From assembly GCA_030065575.1 (NCBI GenBank), contig JASJDZ010000007.1:37636-101635 (forward strand): a DNA stretch of 64,000 bases, written 5' to 3'. The stretch's first letter is position 1; every line of letters starts with the position of its first letter. The notes under the pieces were generated by a model. The model did no database searches and was not told where the DNA came from. It was given only the letters and a program-made list of their open reading frames with translations. Below, piece by piece: positions 1 to 8,641 of the stretch. A program made the position numbers and the translations under genes. The DNA is from Acidimicrobiia bacterium (GTDB taxonomy: Bacteria; Actinomycetota; Acidimicrobiia; Spongiisociales; UBA5794).

Positions 1-856
1 CAAATACCGTCCCGGTGTAATAGGCGAGGCCGCGGGCGATGCTGACATCGAGTTTGACCCTCTTCTCGATCACGCCGGATGCCCTCACACCTTCGAGCAC
101 CGTTGTGATCGCGCCGATGCCCCGCCGCGCTGTGTCTGAATCCCCGACGATCGCGGGCAGCGAGGCCACGATCTCGTCGTTCGCACCGCCCAGCCCGGCC
201 AGGGCAAGGATCTCGTCAACCTGCCCGTCGCTCGCGCCGCCATCCCTCAACTCGCTGCGGACCCCGTCGGCGCCGATCTTCGCAAGCTTGTCCAGCGAAC
301 GCAGCACCGCCTCTGACTCCGTCTCGAGGCTGAGCTTCTCGAGCAACCCGTTGAGTAGATCACGGCTATTGAAATGGACGACGAACTCGGAGATGTCCAA
401 TGCGGCAAACAGATCGTGCACCACAACAAGCGTCTCGACGTCGGCGACGAGGCTCTCCGTGCCGATCGTGTCGAAGTCGAATTGCGTGAACTCGCGATAA
501 CGCCCCCGCTGGGTGTTCTCCCCTCGCCACACCGGGCCAACGTGGTAACGCTTGAAGGGTGTACCGAGCTTGCCGACGTGCTGGGCGATGAACCTCGCCA
601 GGGGAACTGTGAGGTCGAATCGCATGGCCACGTCGCGACCACCGTTGTCCTCGAAGCGGTACATCTGCTTGTCGGTCTCGTCGCTTCCCTTCCCGAACAG
701 GATCTCGCTGTACTCGAGGGCAGGTGTATCGATGGGTGTGAAGCCGAACGAGCGATAGACACGCCGCGCCGTCTCGATCACCTGCTCGCGAGCGGTCATC
801 GTGGCCGGCAGCTGATCGCGAAAACCCTTCAGGGTGCGTGGCTGAATGATGCTCAT
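1..856 (-). CDS. hisS: Histidyl-tRNA synthetase, 3' end cut by window edge
   Basis: Charges tRNA-His with histidine in the cytoplasm. Translating the minus strand from the ATG at 856 gives 285 residues with no stop before base 1. They begin MSIIQPRTLKGFRDQLP, the standard class II HisS opening. Motif 2 is seen in VWRGENTQRGRYREFTQFD, and the histidine-specific loop appears at the edge as RGLAYYTGTVF. About one third of a usual HisS, including the anticodon-binding domain, lies beyond the window. The start codon overlaps the stop of the upstream small membrane-protein gene (ATGA), which suggests coupled translation. Identification is firm. Confidence 0.96.
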   Translation of the reverse strand, partial: MSIIQPRTLKGFRDQLPATMTAREQVIETARRVYRSFGFTPIDTPALEYSEILFGKGSDETDKQMYRFEDNGGRDVAMRFDLTVPLARFIAQHVGKLGTPFKRYHVGPVWRGENTQRGRYREFTQFDFDTIGTESLVADVETLVVVHDLFAALDISEFVVHFNSRDLLNGLLEKLSLETESEAVLRSLDKLAKIGADGVRSELRDGGASDGQVDEILALAGLGGANDEIVASLPAIVGDSDTARRGIGAITTVLEGVRASGVIEKRVKLDVSIARGLAYYTGTVF

Positions 857-1044
857 TGCTCACCCTTTGGTCGGATGGCCGCCCCGGCAGCCTCGAGCGC
901 TCGGCCCACCCCGCGCGCACCCGCATTGGCGATGTTGCGCGCCGTCAACCGTTCTCGTGCTTTGCGCAGCTGGTTGTAGATGTAGCTGACCGCACCGACG
1001 GAAGCCACGGCACCCATGATGAACCAGCGGATTCGGAGAAGCAT
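853..1044 (-). CDS. Small single-pass membrane protein, 63 aa
   Basis: This short protein has one hydrophobic N-terminal segment (about residues 5-24, FIMGAVASVGAVSYIYNQL) followed by a basic, alanine-rich tail. It resembles the small uncharacterised membrane proteins found next to rarA and tRNA synthetase genes in actinobacteria, but I cannot assign a family with certainty. It lies 9 bp after rarA and overlaps hisS by 4 bp (ATGA), so it is cotranscribed with both. Its placement between two conserved genes, together with the overlap, supports it as real. No enzymatic motif is visible. Confidence 0.75.
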   Translation of the reverse strand: MLLRIRWFIMGAVASVGAVSYIYNQLRKARERLTARNIANAGARGVGRALEAAGAAIRPKGEQ

Positions 1045-1053
1045 CTAGCTAGG

Positions 1054-2397
1054 TTACCGCCGTTCTCGCTTGCCTAGGCGTGCATCGATCTTGCGCAGCC
1101 GCTCCCGCAATGCTGCCTCTTCGCCGTGATCGCCGGGGACGTAGGCAGTCTCATCCACAGCACCATCGGGTAGATACTGCTGCGGAAGGATCCCGTCCGG
1201 ATGATCATGCGGATAGAGGTAGCCGACACCGTCCCCCATGGCCTGCTGCCCTTCCGTCGCTGCGCTGCGCAGATGTGGCGGCACCGTTGCCCCCGGGGTC
1301 CTCTCCAACAGGTCCCTGGTGCGACCAATCGCGGTCTTCACCGTGTTGGATTTGGCGGCCATTGCCAGGTATAGCGTGGCATGCGAAAGCGCGTAGGCGC
1401 CTTCGGGAAGGCCGATGAGCTCAATAGCGCGGAACGCGTCCGTGGCGATCGAAAGCGCAGCGTGGTCGGCAAGGCCGATGTCCTCCGAAGCAAGGATCAC
1501 CAGCCGTCTTGCGATGAACTTGGGATCCTCGCCGGCTTCGAGCATGGTGTGTAGCCAGTAAAGCGCCGCATCGGGGTCGGATCCCCGGATGCTCTTGATG
1601 AACGCAGAGATCACGTCGTAGTGGCGATCCCCGCCCTTGTCGTACCGGATCACGCGCCGCTGCAGAGCCTCGGTAACGTCTTCGACCTCGACTCGGGAGC
1701 GACCCGACCCCCGCACGATGGCTTCGGCGACGTCGAGCGTGTTCAACGCAAGCCTGGCGTCTCCCCCCACCCTCTCTGCAATGGTCTCCATTACTCCTTC
1801 GCCGACTTCGAGATCATCGCCCAGGCCCCGCATTACGTCGTCGCGCGCCGCGGAGAGCACCGCCACTACGTCTGCCGGTTCGAGCGCCTCGGTGCGGAAG
1901 ACCGTACAGCGGGAGATCAACGGCGAGTTCACCTCGAAGAAGGGATTCTCCGTGGTGGCTCCAACCAGGATGACCGTCCCATCCTCGACACCCGGCAGCA
2001 GCGCATCCTGCTGAGACTTGCTGAATCGATGGATCTCATCGAGGAACAGAACGGTTCTTCCCCGGTCGTCTTCGATTCGCTGCCGCGCCGAAGCCAGGAT
2101 CGCCCGAACGTCCTTCACGCCCGCCGAGGTGGCCGAGATCTCACTGAACTGAGCACGAGCGGCCTTTGCGGTCAGACGCGCCAGCGTCGTCTTGCCGGTA
2201 CCGGCGGGCCCCCAGAGGATCAGCGAGCTGGGTTGACCGGAATCGAGGAGAGCGCGGAATGCGGTCCCCGGCCCAACGAGGTGCTGTTGCCCGGCAACTT
2301 CGTCGAGCGTCCGCGGTCGCATTCGCGCCGCCAGCGGGGCGGCCGCACCGCGCCGCTCGGCACGTTCCTCGGCGAAGAGATCGTCCTGATCGCTCAA
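1054..2397 (-). CDS. rarA: Replication-associated recombination protein A (AAA+ ATPase)
   Basis: RarA/MgsA is a clamp-loader-like AAA+ ATPase acting at stalled replication forks and single-strand gaps. The Walker A motif GPAGTGKTT, Walker B FLDEIHRFSK and a sensor-like VGATTENP are all visible in the first half. The C-terminal helical MgsA/WRNIP1-type region has ALYWLHTMLEAGEDP. Two TTG starts are possible, at 2412 and 2397. I prefer 2397 because GGAG lies five bases upstream and the codon overlaps the aspS stop (TTGA). The product is about 447 aa, normal for the family. It follows aspS directly and is probably expressed with it. Confidence 0.93.
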   Translation of the reverse strand: MSDQDDLFAEERAERRGAAAPLAARMRPRTLDEVAGQQHLVGPGTAFRALLDSGQPSSLILWGPAGTGKTTLARLTAKAARAQFSEISATSAGVKDVRAILASARQRIEDDRGRTVLFLDEIHRFSKSQQDALLPGVEDGTVILVGATTENPFFEVNSPLISRCTVFRTEALEPADVVAVLSAARDDVMRGLGDDLEVGEGVMETIAERVGGDARLALNTLDVAEAIVRGSGRSRVEVEDVTEALQRRVIRYDKGGDRHYDVISAFIKSIRGSDPDAALYWLHTMLEAGEDPKFIARRLVILASEDIGLADHAALSIATDAFRAIELIGLPEGAYALSHATLYLAMAAKSNTVKTAIGRTRDLLERTPGATVPPHLRSAATEGQQAMGDGVGYLYPHDHPDGILPQQYLPDGAVDETAYVPGDHGEEAALRERLRKIDARLGKRERR

Positions 2398-4169
2398 CTC
2401 AGCTCCGGCCAAGTGGCTTGCACCTCGGCCCTCACCTCGATCCCCAGCTCTTCGAGTTGCCCTTCCTCGACCCGGCCCGGGGCACCGGTCAGCGGATCGG
2501 CACCGGTCTGGGTCTTGGGGAACGGCATGACCTCGCGGATGTTCTGTTCGTTCTGCAGGATCGAAATGAACCGATCGACTCCAATTGCGAACCCGGCATG
2601 AGGCGGCGTTCCGTAGCGAAGCGCCTCGAGGAACCAGCCGAAGCGCGCCTCAGCCTGCTCTGCAGAAATGCCCAGAACCTCAAATACCTGAGCCTGCAAC
2701 TCGGGGTCGTGGATTCTCACGCTGCCCGAACCGAGCTCGGCGCCGTTGAGCACCATGTCATAGGACCGCGAGAGCGCGGTCTCCGGAGAAGTCCGCATTT
2801 CCTCAACGCTGAGTGGAGCGGTGAATGGGTGATGTGCGGGGACGAGGCCACCGTCGGGCGTCTTCTCGAACACAGGGAAGTCGATGACGAACAGAAAGTG
2901 GAGATCATCGTGATTGTCCGGCTGGCCCAGCTGTAGGCGCAACTCCCCCAGCACGTTGCCAACGACCTCCCTGCGGTCGGCGACAATCAGCAGGGCATCA
3001 CCGGGCTTGCCATCCAGCTTGGCTGCGACATCCGCGAGCTCCCGGTCGCTGAGGAATTTGGCCACCGGCGATCGGAGGCTGCCGTCGTCTTCAACGACCA
3101 TCCACACAAGGCCCTTGGCCCCGAGGTCCTGGGCGTCGGCGACCAGCTTGTCGAACCCGGCACGGGATAGGCCCTGGGATCCGGCATTGATGCCGCGCAC
3201 TACACCACCGTCATCGAGCGTGGCTGCGAACGCCCGGAAGTCCGAACCTGCAAACACTTCGCCGAGGTCCTCGATCTCCATGCCGAAGCGGGTATCGGGT
3301 TTGTCGGTGCCGTATCGAGCCATGGCGTCGGCATAGGACATGCGCGGGATGGGCCGCGGTATCTCGATACCGCGGACTTCTTTGACCACCTGGGCGGCGA
3401 TCGCCTCGAGGGTCTCCAGGACGTCGTCCTGGTCCCAGAACGAGCCCTCGAGATCGAGCTGGGTGAACTCGACCTGGCGGTCGGAGCGGAAATCCTCATC
3501 TCGGTAGCAGCGGGCGACCTGGTAGTACCGCTCCACTCCGGCCACCATCAGCAGCTGCTTGAACAACTGCGGTGATTGCGGCAACGCATAGAACTGCCCG
3601 GGCCGCAGCCGGCTCGGAACCAGCATGTCGCGGGCACCCTCCGGGGTGGATACCACCAGCGTCGGGGTCTCCACCTCGAGGAATTCCCGCTCGTCGAGTA
3701 CCCGGCGCATCGCCCGGATCGCCGTAGAACGCGACCGGAGATTGGCACTCATCCGTTCGCGGCGGAGATCGAGATAGCGATACTGGAGACGGCGAGCCTC
3801 ATCTGCGTCGAAGCGCTCGTCGATCTGGAACGGGAGCACGTCAGAGGTCGATAGAACCTCCAGGCGACTCACCCCTACCTCGATCTCACCGGTCGCCATC
3901 TCCGGGTTGGTTGTTCCGTCGGGTCGCGGCCGCACCAAACCGGTGACCATGATGCAGTACTCGTTGCGCAGGCTGCGGAGGACCTCGTCGGCGGCCGGGT
4001 TGTTCTCCGGGTTGATGACGATCTGGACGATCCCCGATGCATCCCGGAGGTCGACAAAGATCACCCCACCATGGTCGCGGCGGCGCGCTACCCAGCCGGC
4101 CAGCTGGACCTCGTTTCCGATGTCGCTGCCGCGCAGGGTTCCTCCGTGCGCAGTCCTGTACTTGGTCAT
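2394..4169 (-). CDS. aspS: Aspartyl-tRNA synthetase
   Basis: Class IIb synthetase of 591 aa. It has an N-terminal OB-fold anticodon-binding domain (VQLAGWVARRRDHGG), motif 2 (ARCYRDEDFRSDRQVEFTQLD), a bacterial GAD insertion in the middle, and motif 3 near the C-terminus (GFAIGVDRF). The length and the GAD domain match bacterial AspRS. Whether it also charges tRNA-Asn (non-discriminating form) cannot be told from this window. The 3' end overlaps the rarA start. Confidence 0.97.
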   Translation of the reverse strand: MTKYRTAHGGTLRGSDIGNEVQLAGWVARRRDHGGVIFVDLRDASGIVQIVINPENNPAADEVLRSLRNEYCIMVTGLVRPRPDGTTNPEMATGEIEVGVSRLEVLSTSDVLPFQIDERFDADEARRLQYRYLDLRRERMSANLRSRSTAIRAMRRVLDEREFLEVETPTLVVSTPEGARDMLVPSRLRPGQFYALPQSPQLFKQLLMVAGVERYYQVARCYRDEDFRSDRQVEFTQLDLEGSFWDQDDVLETLEAIAAQVVKEVRGIEIPRPIPRMSYADAMARYGTDKPDTRFGMEIEDLGEVFAGSDFRAFAATLDDGGVVRGINAGSQGLSRAGFDKLVADAQDLGAKGLVWMVVEDDGSLRSPVAKFLSDRELADVAAKLDGKPGDALLIVADRREVVGNVLGELRLQLGQPDNHDDLHFLFVIDFPVFEKTPDGGLVPAHHPFTAPLSVEEMRTSPETALSRSYDMVLNGAELGSGSVRIHDPELQAQVFEVLGISAEQAEARFGWFLEALRYGTPPHAGFAIGVDRFISILQNEQNIREVMPFPKTQTGADPLTGAPGRVEEGQLEELGIEVRAEVQATWPELS

Positions 4170-4206
4170 GATCTTCCTAACTGTTATTGCGCTCTCCCGA
4201 CCTGCT

Positions 4207-4869
4207 TCAGAAATGAGTCAAGAAGGGGTTGGTGAGGCGTTCGCGCGAGATCGTAGTCGCCGGTCCGTGCCCGGGGAGAACACTCGTATCGTCGGGAAGG
4301 GTCAGTATGTGCTCTCGCATCGACTCGACGAGTTGCTCCCAGCTGCCGCCCGGGAGATCGGTTCTCCCTACGGACCCGGCGAACAGCTGATCTCCCGAGA
4401 ACAGGATGCCTTCGTCGGCAACGTGGAAGCAGCAATGCCCGGGGGTATGGCCGGGCGTGTGCAGCACTTCGAAGTCAATCCCGGCCAGCGTGACGGCTTG
4501 CCCTCCCTCGAGCCAGGTCCACTTCTGCGGTGGAGCAAAGGCTGCGGGATCCCAGCCGGGCGGCACGCCACCGATCAGCGATCGCAATTGCGACAGCGGA
4601 TCGGCGGCAAGCCACTCGTCATCGGGATGGAGATAGGCGTTTATCGACCACTGGTCGACGACCCGGGCAGCCCCACCCCCGTGGTCGATGTGAGCGTGGG
4701 TCAGCAGGAGCGCCTGCGGATAGAGGTCGTGCTGAGCCAGCATGGCTGCGATTCCGTCGAGATCGTCCGGGGCGTCCACAATGACACACGGCCCGCCACC
4801 TTCCCGGGCAACCACGTAGCAATTTGTCTCGGCCAGCCACAGTGAGCGGCCATCGATGAGCAGTGTCAC
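4207..4869 (-). CDS. MBL-fold metallo-hydrolase (glyoxalase II-like)
   Basis: A 220-aa metallo-beta-lactamase-fold hydrolase with a complete dinuclear metal site: THAHIDHGGG (H58, H60, D62, H63), HTPGHTPGH, FSGDQLF and LPGHGP. This pattern is typical of the hydroxyacylglutathione-hydrolase-like branch, which cleaves thioesters; with no glutathione expected here, the true substrate may be a mycothiol or other thioester. The start overlaps the relA stop by 4 bp. A glyoxalase II-like gene also lies beside relA in mycobacteria, which supports orthology of the locus. Confidence 0.9.
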   Translation of the reverse strand: MTLLIDGRSLWLAETNCYVVAREGGGPCVIVDAPDDLDGIAAMLAQHDLYPQALLLTHAHIDHGGGAARVVDQWSINAYLHPDDEWLAADPLSQLRSLIGGVPPGWDPAAFAPPQKWTWLEGGQAVTLAGIDFEVLHTPGHTPGHCCFHVADEGILFSGDQLFAGSVGRTDLPGGSWEQLVESMREHILTLPDDTSVLPGHGPATTISRERLTNPFLTHF

Positions 4870-7052
4870 CCGAGATCCCCCTGCGGGACGAGCCGGTAGG
4901 CGTCAAACACGCCGTCGATGCGAGCCGCTTCGGCAATCGTTCGCTCCAGTTGCTGCGAATCGGAGAACTGGACTTCGAAACGCAGAATCGCAACTCGATC
5001 GCGCCCGGTCGCCGATGAAGCGGCCTGGATGTTGCCACCGTGGTCGGAGATCACTTCCGTGACGTCGCGCAGCAGCTTGGCTCTGTCGAGCGCCTCGATC
5101 TGAATCCACGAGAAGAAGGTGCCGGCGTAGTCCATGTCCCAGGCCACTTCGACTATCCGCTCCGTCTTGTCGCCGAACGACCCGATGTTGGTGCAATCGA
5201 CACGATGTACCGAAACCCCGCGACCTACGGTCACAAATCCGATGATCTCATCACCGGGTACAGGGGCGCAGCAACGTGCGATTCTGACCAGCATGTCCTC
5301 CATGCCCTCAACCACGATGCCGCCGGTGGGGCGTCGCGGACGCGGTCGTGCCGGTGGGCTGAGTAGATCCTCATCTTCCGAGCCGAGCCCGTGCAGGCGT
5401 TCGAGGCGTGACACCACCGTCAACGGGCTGAGCCTGCCATCACCGACGGCGACATAGAGGCCGTCCACATCGTGATATCCGCATTCCTCAGCGACCGGAG
5501 CTAGAGCTTCATCGCGCTTGAACTTCTCCACCGGAAGCGGCGACTTGCGCAACGCCCGAACGATGGCGTCGCGGCCGTCGTGGAGCGCAGTTTCGCGACG
5601 CGCTCTCGTGTACCACTGGCGGATCTTCGTATTGGCGCGGGAGGATTTAACGAACTCGAGCCAATCACGACTGGGGCGCGCATCCGCCGCGTTGGTCGTG
5701 ATGATCTCAACTATGTCGCCCGACTGCAGTTCACTGTTCAGGGGGGCCAACCTGCCGTTGACCTTCGCCCCGACACACCGGTGCCCGACGTCCGTGTGAA
5801 TCCGGTAAGCGAAGTCAACGGGAGTGCCACCGCGAGGTAGCACGTGCACATCACCCTTGGGGGTGAGCGCAAACACCTCGTCTGCATAGAGGTCGAGTTT
5901 GAGATGCTCGAGGAATTCGCGCGGATCTGTCGCTTCCTCCTGGAGGAAGCGCAGGTCGGCAATGAACTGGGGATCGGTGCCCTTGTCCCCGTCCTTGTAG
6001 CGCCAGTGTGCGGCGATCCCGAACTCGGCCCGGGAGTGCATCTCGTGGGTGCGGATCTGGATCTCGAGTGGTTTGCCGTCCGGACCCAGCACCGTTGTGT
6101 GCAAACTCTGATAGAGGTTGAACTTGGGCATCGCGATGTAGTCCTTGAACCGCCCCTGGATCGGCGCCCATAGGGTGTGGATCAGGCCGAGCACGGCGTA
6201 ACAGTCGCGCACTTCGTTGACCAGGACTCGAACCCCGATCAGGTCGTAGATCTGCTCGAACTCCAGGCCGCTGCTCATCATCTTCCGGTAGATCGAGTAG
6301 AGATGCTTCGGCCGACCGGTGACAACGGCTTCGATGCCCTGCGAAGTGAGTTCGTCACTCACCTGCTTCTTGACCCTTTCGACGTCGGCTTCTCGCTGCG
6401 GCGCCCGGCGACGAATCAGTTCTTCGAGCTCAGACATCCGCTTGGGATAGAGCTCGCGGAAGCAGAGGTCCTCCATCTCGTGCTTGATCTCCTGGACCCC
6501 GAGCCGGTGCGCCAGCGGGGCATAGACCTCGATCGTCTCCAACGCGATACGTTGCCGCTTGTGCTCCGGGAGGAACTGGAGAGTGCGGACATTGTGCAAT
6601 CGATCGGCCAACTTGATCAGGAGGACACGGATGTCCTTGGCCATGGCAATGGCCATCTTCCGGATCGTTGCCGCTTGCTGCTCCTCTCGGGATGAGAAGC
6701 GGATGCGATCCAGTTTTGTCACACCGTCGATAAGGGCGGCAACCTCCTCGCCAAACATCTCAGCCGTGTCCTCGAGCGAGATTTCGGTGTCCTCGACAGT
6801 GTCGTGCAGGATCGCTGCGATCAGCGTCGCCTCGTCCATTCCGTAGCTGGCCAGGATCTCGGTGACGATCAGCGGATGTGTGATGTAGAGATGGCCCGAA
6901 CGACGCATTTGCCCGGCATGTGCGGCCATTGCTACTTCGTAGGCACGCTCGATTGCCGAAAAGTCCGCGTCTGAGTAGTGGGAGCGGAATAGCTCCTCAA
7001 TACGCGCTAGGTGTACCTGCGGCTCTGTCTCAACGGTGTCAGGAAGCGCCAT
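4866..7052 (-). CDS. relA: Bifunctional (p)ppGpp synthetase/hydrolase
   Basis: Long RelA/SpoT homologue (728 aa) that makes and degrades the stringent-response alarmone. The N-terminal HD hydrolase domain has H83-D84 in ILHDTVEDTE and H53/H59 around SGHLYITHP, so hydrolase activity is likely. The synthetase domain follows (YDLIGVRVLV, KDYIAMPKFNLYQSLHTTV), then a TGS domain (LTPKGDVHVLPRGGTPVDFAY) and a C-terminal ACT domain. The 3' end overlaps the MBL gene. The start overlaps the end of apt by 14 bp. The apt-relA pairing is conserved in actinobacteria. Confidence 0.97.
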   Translation of the reverse strand: MALPDTVETEPQVHLARIEELFRSHYSDADFSAIERAYEVAMAAHAGQMRRSGHLYITHPLIVTEILASYGMDEATLIAAILHDTVEDTEISLEDTAEMFGEEVAALIDGVTKLDRIRFSSREEQQAATIRKMAIAMAKDIRVLLIKLADRLHNVRTLQFLPEHKRQRIALETIEVYAPLAHRLGVQEIKHEMEDLCFRELYPKRMSELEELIRRRAPQREADVERVKKQVSDELTSQGIEAVVTGRPKHLYSIYRKMMSSGLEFEQIYDLIGVRVLVNEVRDCYAVLGLIHTLWAPIQGRFKDYIAMPKFNLYQSLHTTVLGPDGKPLEIQIRTHEMHSRAEFGIAAHWRYKDGDKGTDPQFIADLRFLQEEATDPREFLEHLKLDLYADEVFALTPKGDVHVLPRGGTPVDFAYRIHTDVGHRCVGAKVNGRLAPLNSELQSGDIVEIITTNAADARPSRDWLEFVKSSRANTKIRQWYTRARRETALHDGRDAIVRALRKSPLPVEKFKRDEALAPVAEECGYHDVDGLYVAVGDGRLSPLTVVSRLERLHGLGSEDEDLLSPPARPRPRRPTGGIVVEGMEDMLVRIARCCAPVPGDEIIGFVTVGRGVSVHRVDCTNIGSFGDKTERIVEVAWDMDYAGTFFSWIQIEALDRAKLLRDVTEVISDHGGNIQAASSATGRDRVAILRFEVQFSDSQQLERTIAEAARIDGVFDAYRLVPQGDLG

Positions 7053-7569
7053 ACCTCACCACCGCATGCACATCGACCCCACCCATTCGCTCCCGTCCTC
7101 CCAGGAACGCAAGCTCGGCGAGAACCGCAAACCCGACGACATGTGCGCCGAGGGAACGGATGAGATCTGTAGCTGCTCGGCCCGTGCCTCCGGTTGCGAG
7201 CACATCGTCGACAACGAGCACGTTGTCGTCGGGCGTGGCCGCATCGCGGTGAATCTCGACACGATCTGTGCCGTATTCGAGGTCGTAGACCTGGTGGTGA
7301 ACGTCGTGGGGAAGCTTCCCCGGTTTCCGAACAGGGACAAAGCCGGTTCCGAGCCGAATCGCGATAGGTGCAGCAAAGATGAAGCCACGGGCTTCTACCC
7401 CGACCACCTTGGTGATGCCGCTGTCCCGATAGGGCTCGATCATCGCGTCCATAGCGTCGCTAAACACGTGGTGATCACCCAGCAGTGGCGTGATGTCCTT
7501 GAACACTATCCCCGGCTCGGGGAAATCCGGAACATCACGGATGAACGAGCGGATTCTTTCTTCGATCAC
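7039..7569 (-). CDS. apt: Adenine phosphoribosyltransferase
   Basis: Salvages adenine to AMP using PRPP. The N-terminus IRDVPDFPEPGIVFKDITPL and the PRPP-binding loop VLVVDDVLATGGTGRAA are diagnostic. I set the start at the GTG at 7569 (176 aa, usual length). The open frame continues upstream into secF, but that extension is arginine-rich and unlike Apt. The gap to secF is 10 bp and the 3' end overlaps relA, so these are one transcription unit. Confidence 0.94.
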   Translation of the reverse strand: MIEERIRSFIRDVPDFPEPGIVFKDITPLLGDHHVFSDAMDAMIEPYRDSGITKVVGVEARGFIFAAPIAIRLGTGFVPVRKPGKLPHDVHHQVYDLEYGTDRVEIHRDAATPDDNVLVVDDVLATGGTGRAATDLIRSLGAHVVGFAVLAELAFLGGRERMGGVDVHAVVRYGAS

Positions 7570-7579
7570 GGAGTGCAGT

Positions 7580-8641
7580 CTACCGGCGCCGACCGCGCTG
7601 CTTGGGAGCTCGCGGGCTTGCCCCTGTGCTGCGCTCCTCAACCGCCATCGCGGTGGCAACCTCGGCTGCGGTCAGCACCGTCTCGCCAGACCGCCGGGCG
7701 ACCCGTCGCTGCATGCGCTGCCACTGCGGCTCCCTTTCCTTCCACTCAGTAAGCAACGGAGTCGCTACGAAGATGGAGGAGTACGTCCCGGCGGCGATGC
7801 CGATGAAGAGGGCCAGGGCAAATTCGCGCAACGTTGCCGCACCCAGCAGATACGAGCCGACGAAGAGAAGGCTGCCGATGGGTAGCAACGACGTCAACGA
7901 CGTGTTCAGCGACCGCATCAACACCTGGTTCATCGAGAGATTGGCGATCTCGGTGAAGGTGTGCCGGGTGCCGAGGTCGTGCACGTTCTCAGTGATCTTG
8001 TCGAACACAACAACTGTGTCGTATAACGAGTAACCCAGAATCGTGAGGATGGCGATCACCGTGGAGGGCGTCACCTCAAAGCCAATGATCGAGTAGATCC
8101 CGGCCGTTATGGCGAGATCGTGGAAAAGCGCGGTTAGTGCTCCAACCGCCATCTTCCATTCGAATCGCCAGGTGATGAACAAGGTGACGACGACCAGGAA
8201 GATCACAAGCGCCTCAATGGCCCGACGGGTGATCTCGGTCCCGAAGGTAGGTCCTACCGACTCGATTGACGTGTCGTTGGGGTCAACGCCGGCAACCTCA
8301 GCGACGGTGGCTACGAGCTCGTTTCTCTCCTCCACCTCGAGCGGCTCGGTTTGCACAATCACAGTTTCGCTGCCGTCGGGCTCGGTGCGTATCTGCACCC
8401 GAGCCCCGTCTTGTCCGATCTCTGACAAGCCGGCGCGGTACCCGGCAACGTCCTCACCGGAGACGTTCGGTGCTTCAACGATCGCGCCTCCCGTGAAGTC
8501 AACGCTTCCGTCGAGACCGCGGACCGTGAGCGAGAGAAGCGATATGCCAACTGCAATGGCCGAGATCACGAAGAACCGGCGGCGGTACCGCATGAAGTCG
8601 AACTCCGTCTCACCTCTGTAGAGATCGCGCCAGATGCTCAT
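7580..8641 (-). CDS. secF: Protein translocase subunit SecF
   Basis: Membrane subunit (353 aa) of the SecDF complex, which uses the proton gradient to help pull secreted proteins through SecYEG. The first TM segment lies at about residues 24-42, followed by a SecF periplasmic region with VDFTGGAIVEA. The five C-terminal TM segments include LGYSLYDTVVVFDKITEN, the conserved D4-type motif. The tail is basic (APKQRGRRR). The start overlaps the secD stop by 4 bp. Unlike some actinobacterial SecF proteins it carries no long acidic extension. Confidence 0.96.
   Translation of the reverse strand: MSIWRDLYRGETEFDFMRYRRRFFVISAIAVGISLLSLTVRGLDGSVDFTGGAIVEAPNVSGEDVAGYRAGLSEIGQDGARVQIRTEPDGSETVIVQTEPLEVEERNELVATVAEVAGVDPNDTSIESVGPTFGTEITRRAIEALVIFLVVVTLFITWRFEWKMAVGALTALFHDLAITAGIYSIIGFEVTPSTVIAILTILGYSLYDTVVVFDKITENVHDLGTRHTFTEIANLSMNQVLMRSLNTSLTSLLPIGSLLFVGSYLLGAATLREFALALFIGIAAGTYSSIFVATPLLTEWKEREPQWQRMQRRVARRSGETVLTAAEVATAMAVEERSTGASPRAPKQRGRRR

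Noticed and set aside
247..926. Minus-strand open frames over the first 900 bases
   Set aside because: They are out-of-frame shadows of hisS; the hisS frame itself is open through the window edge.
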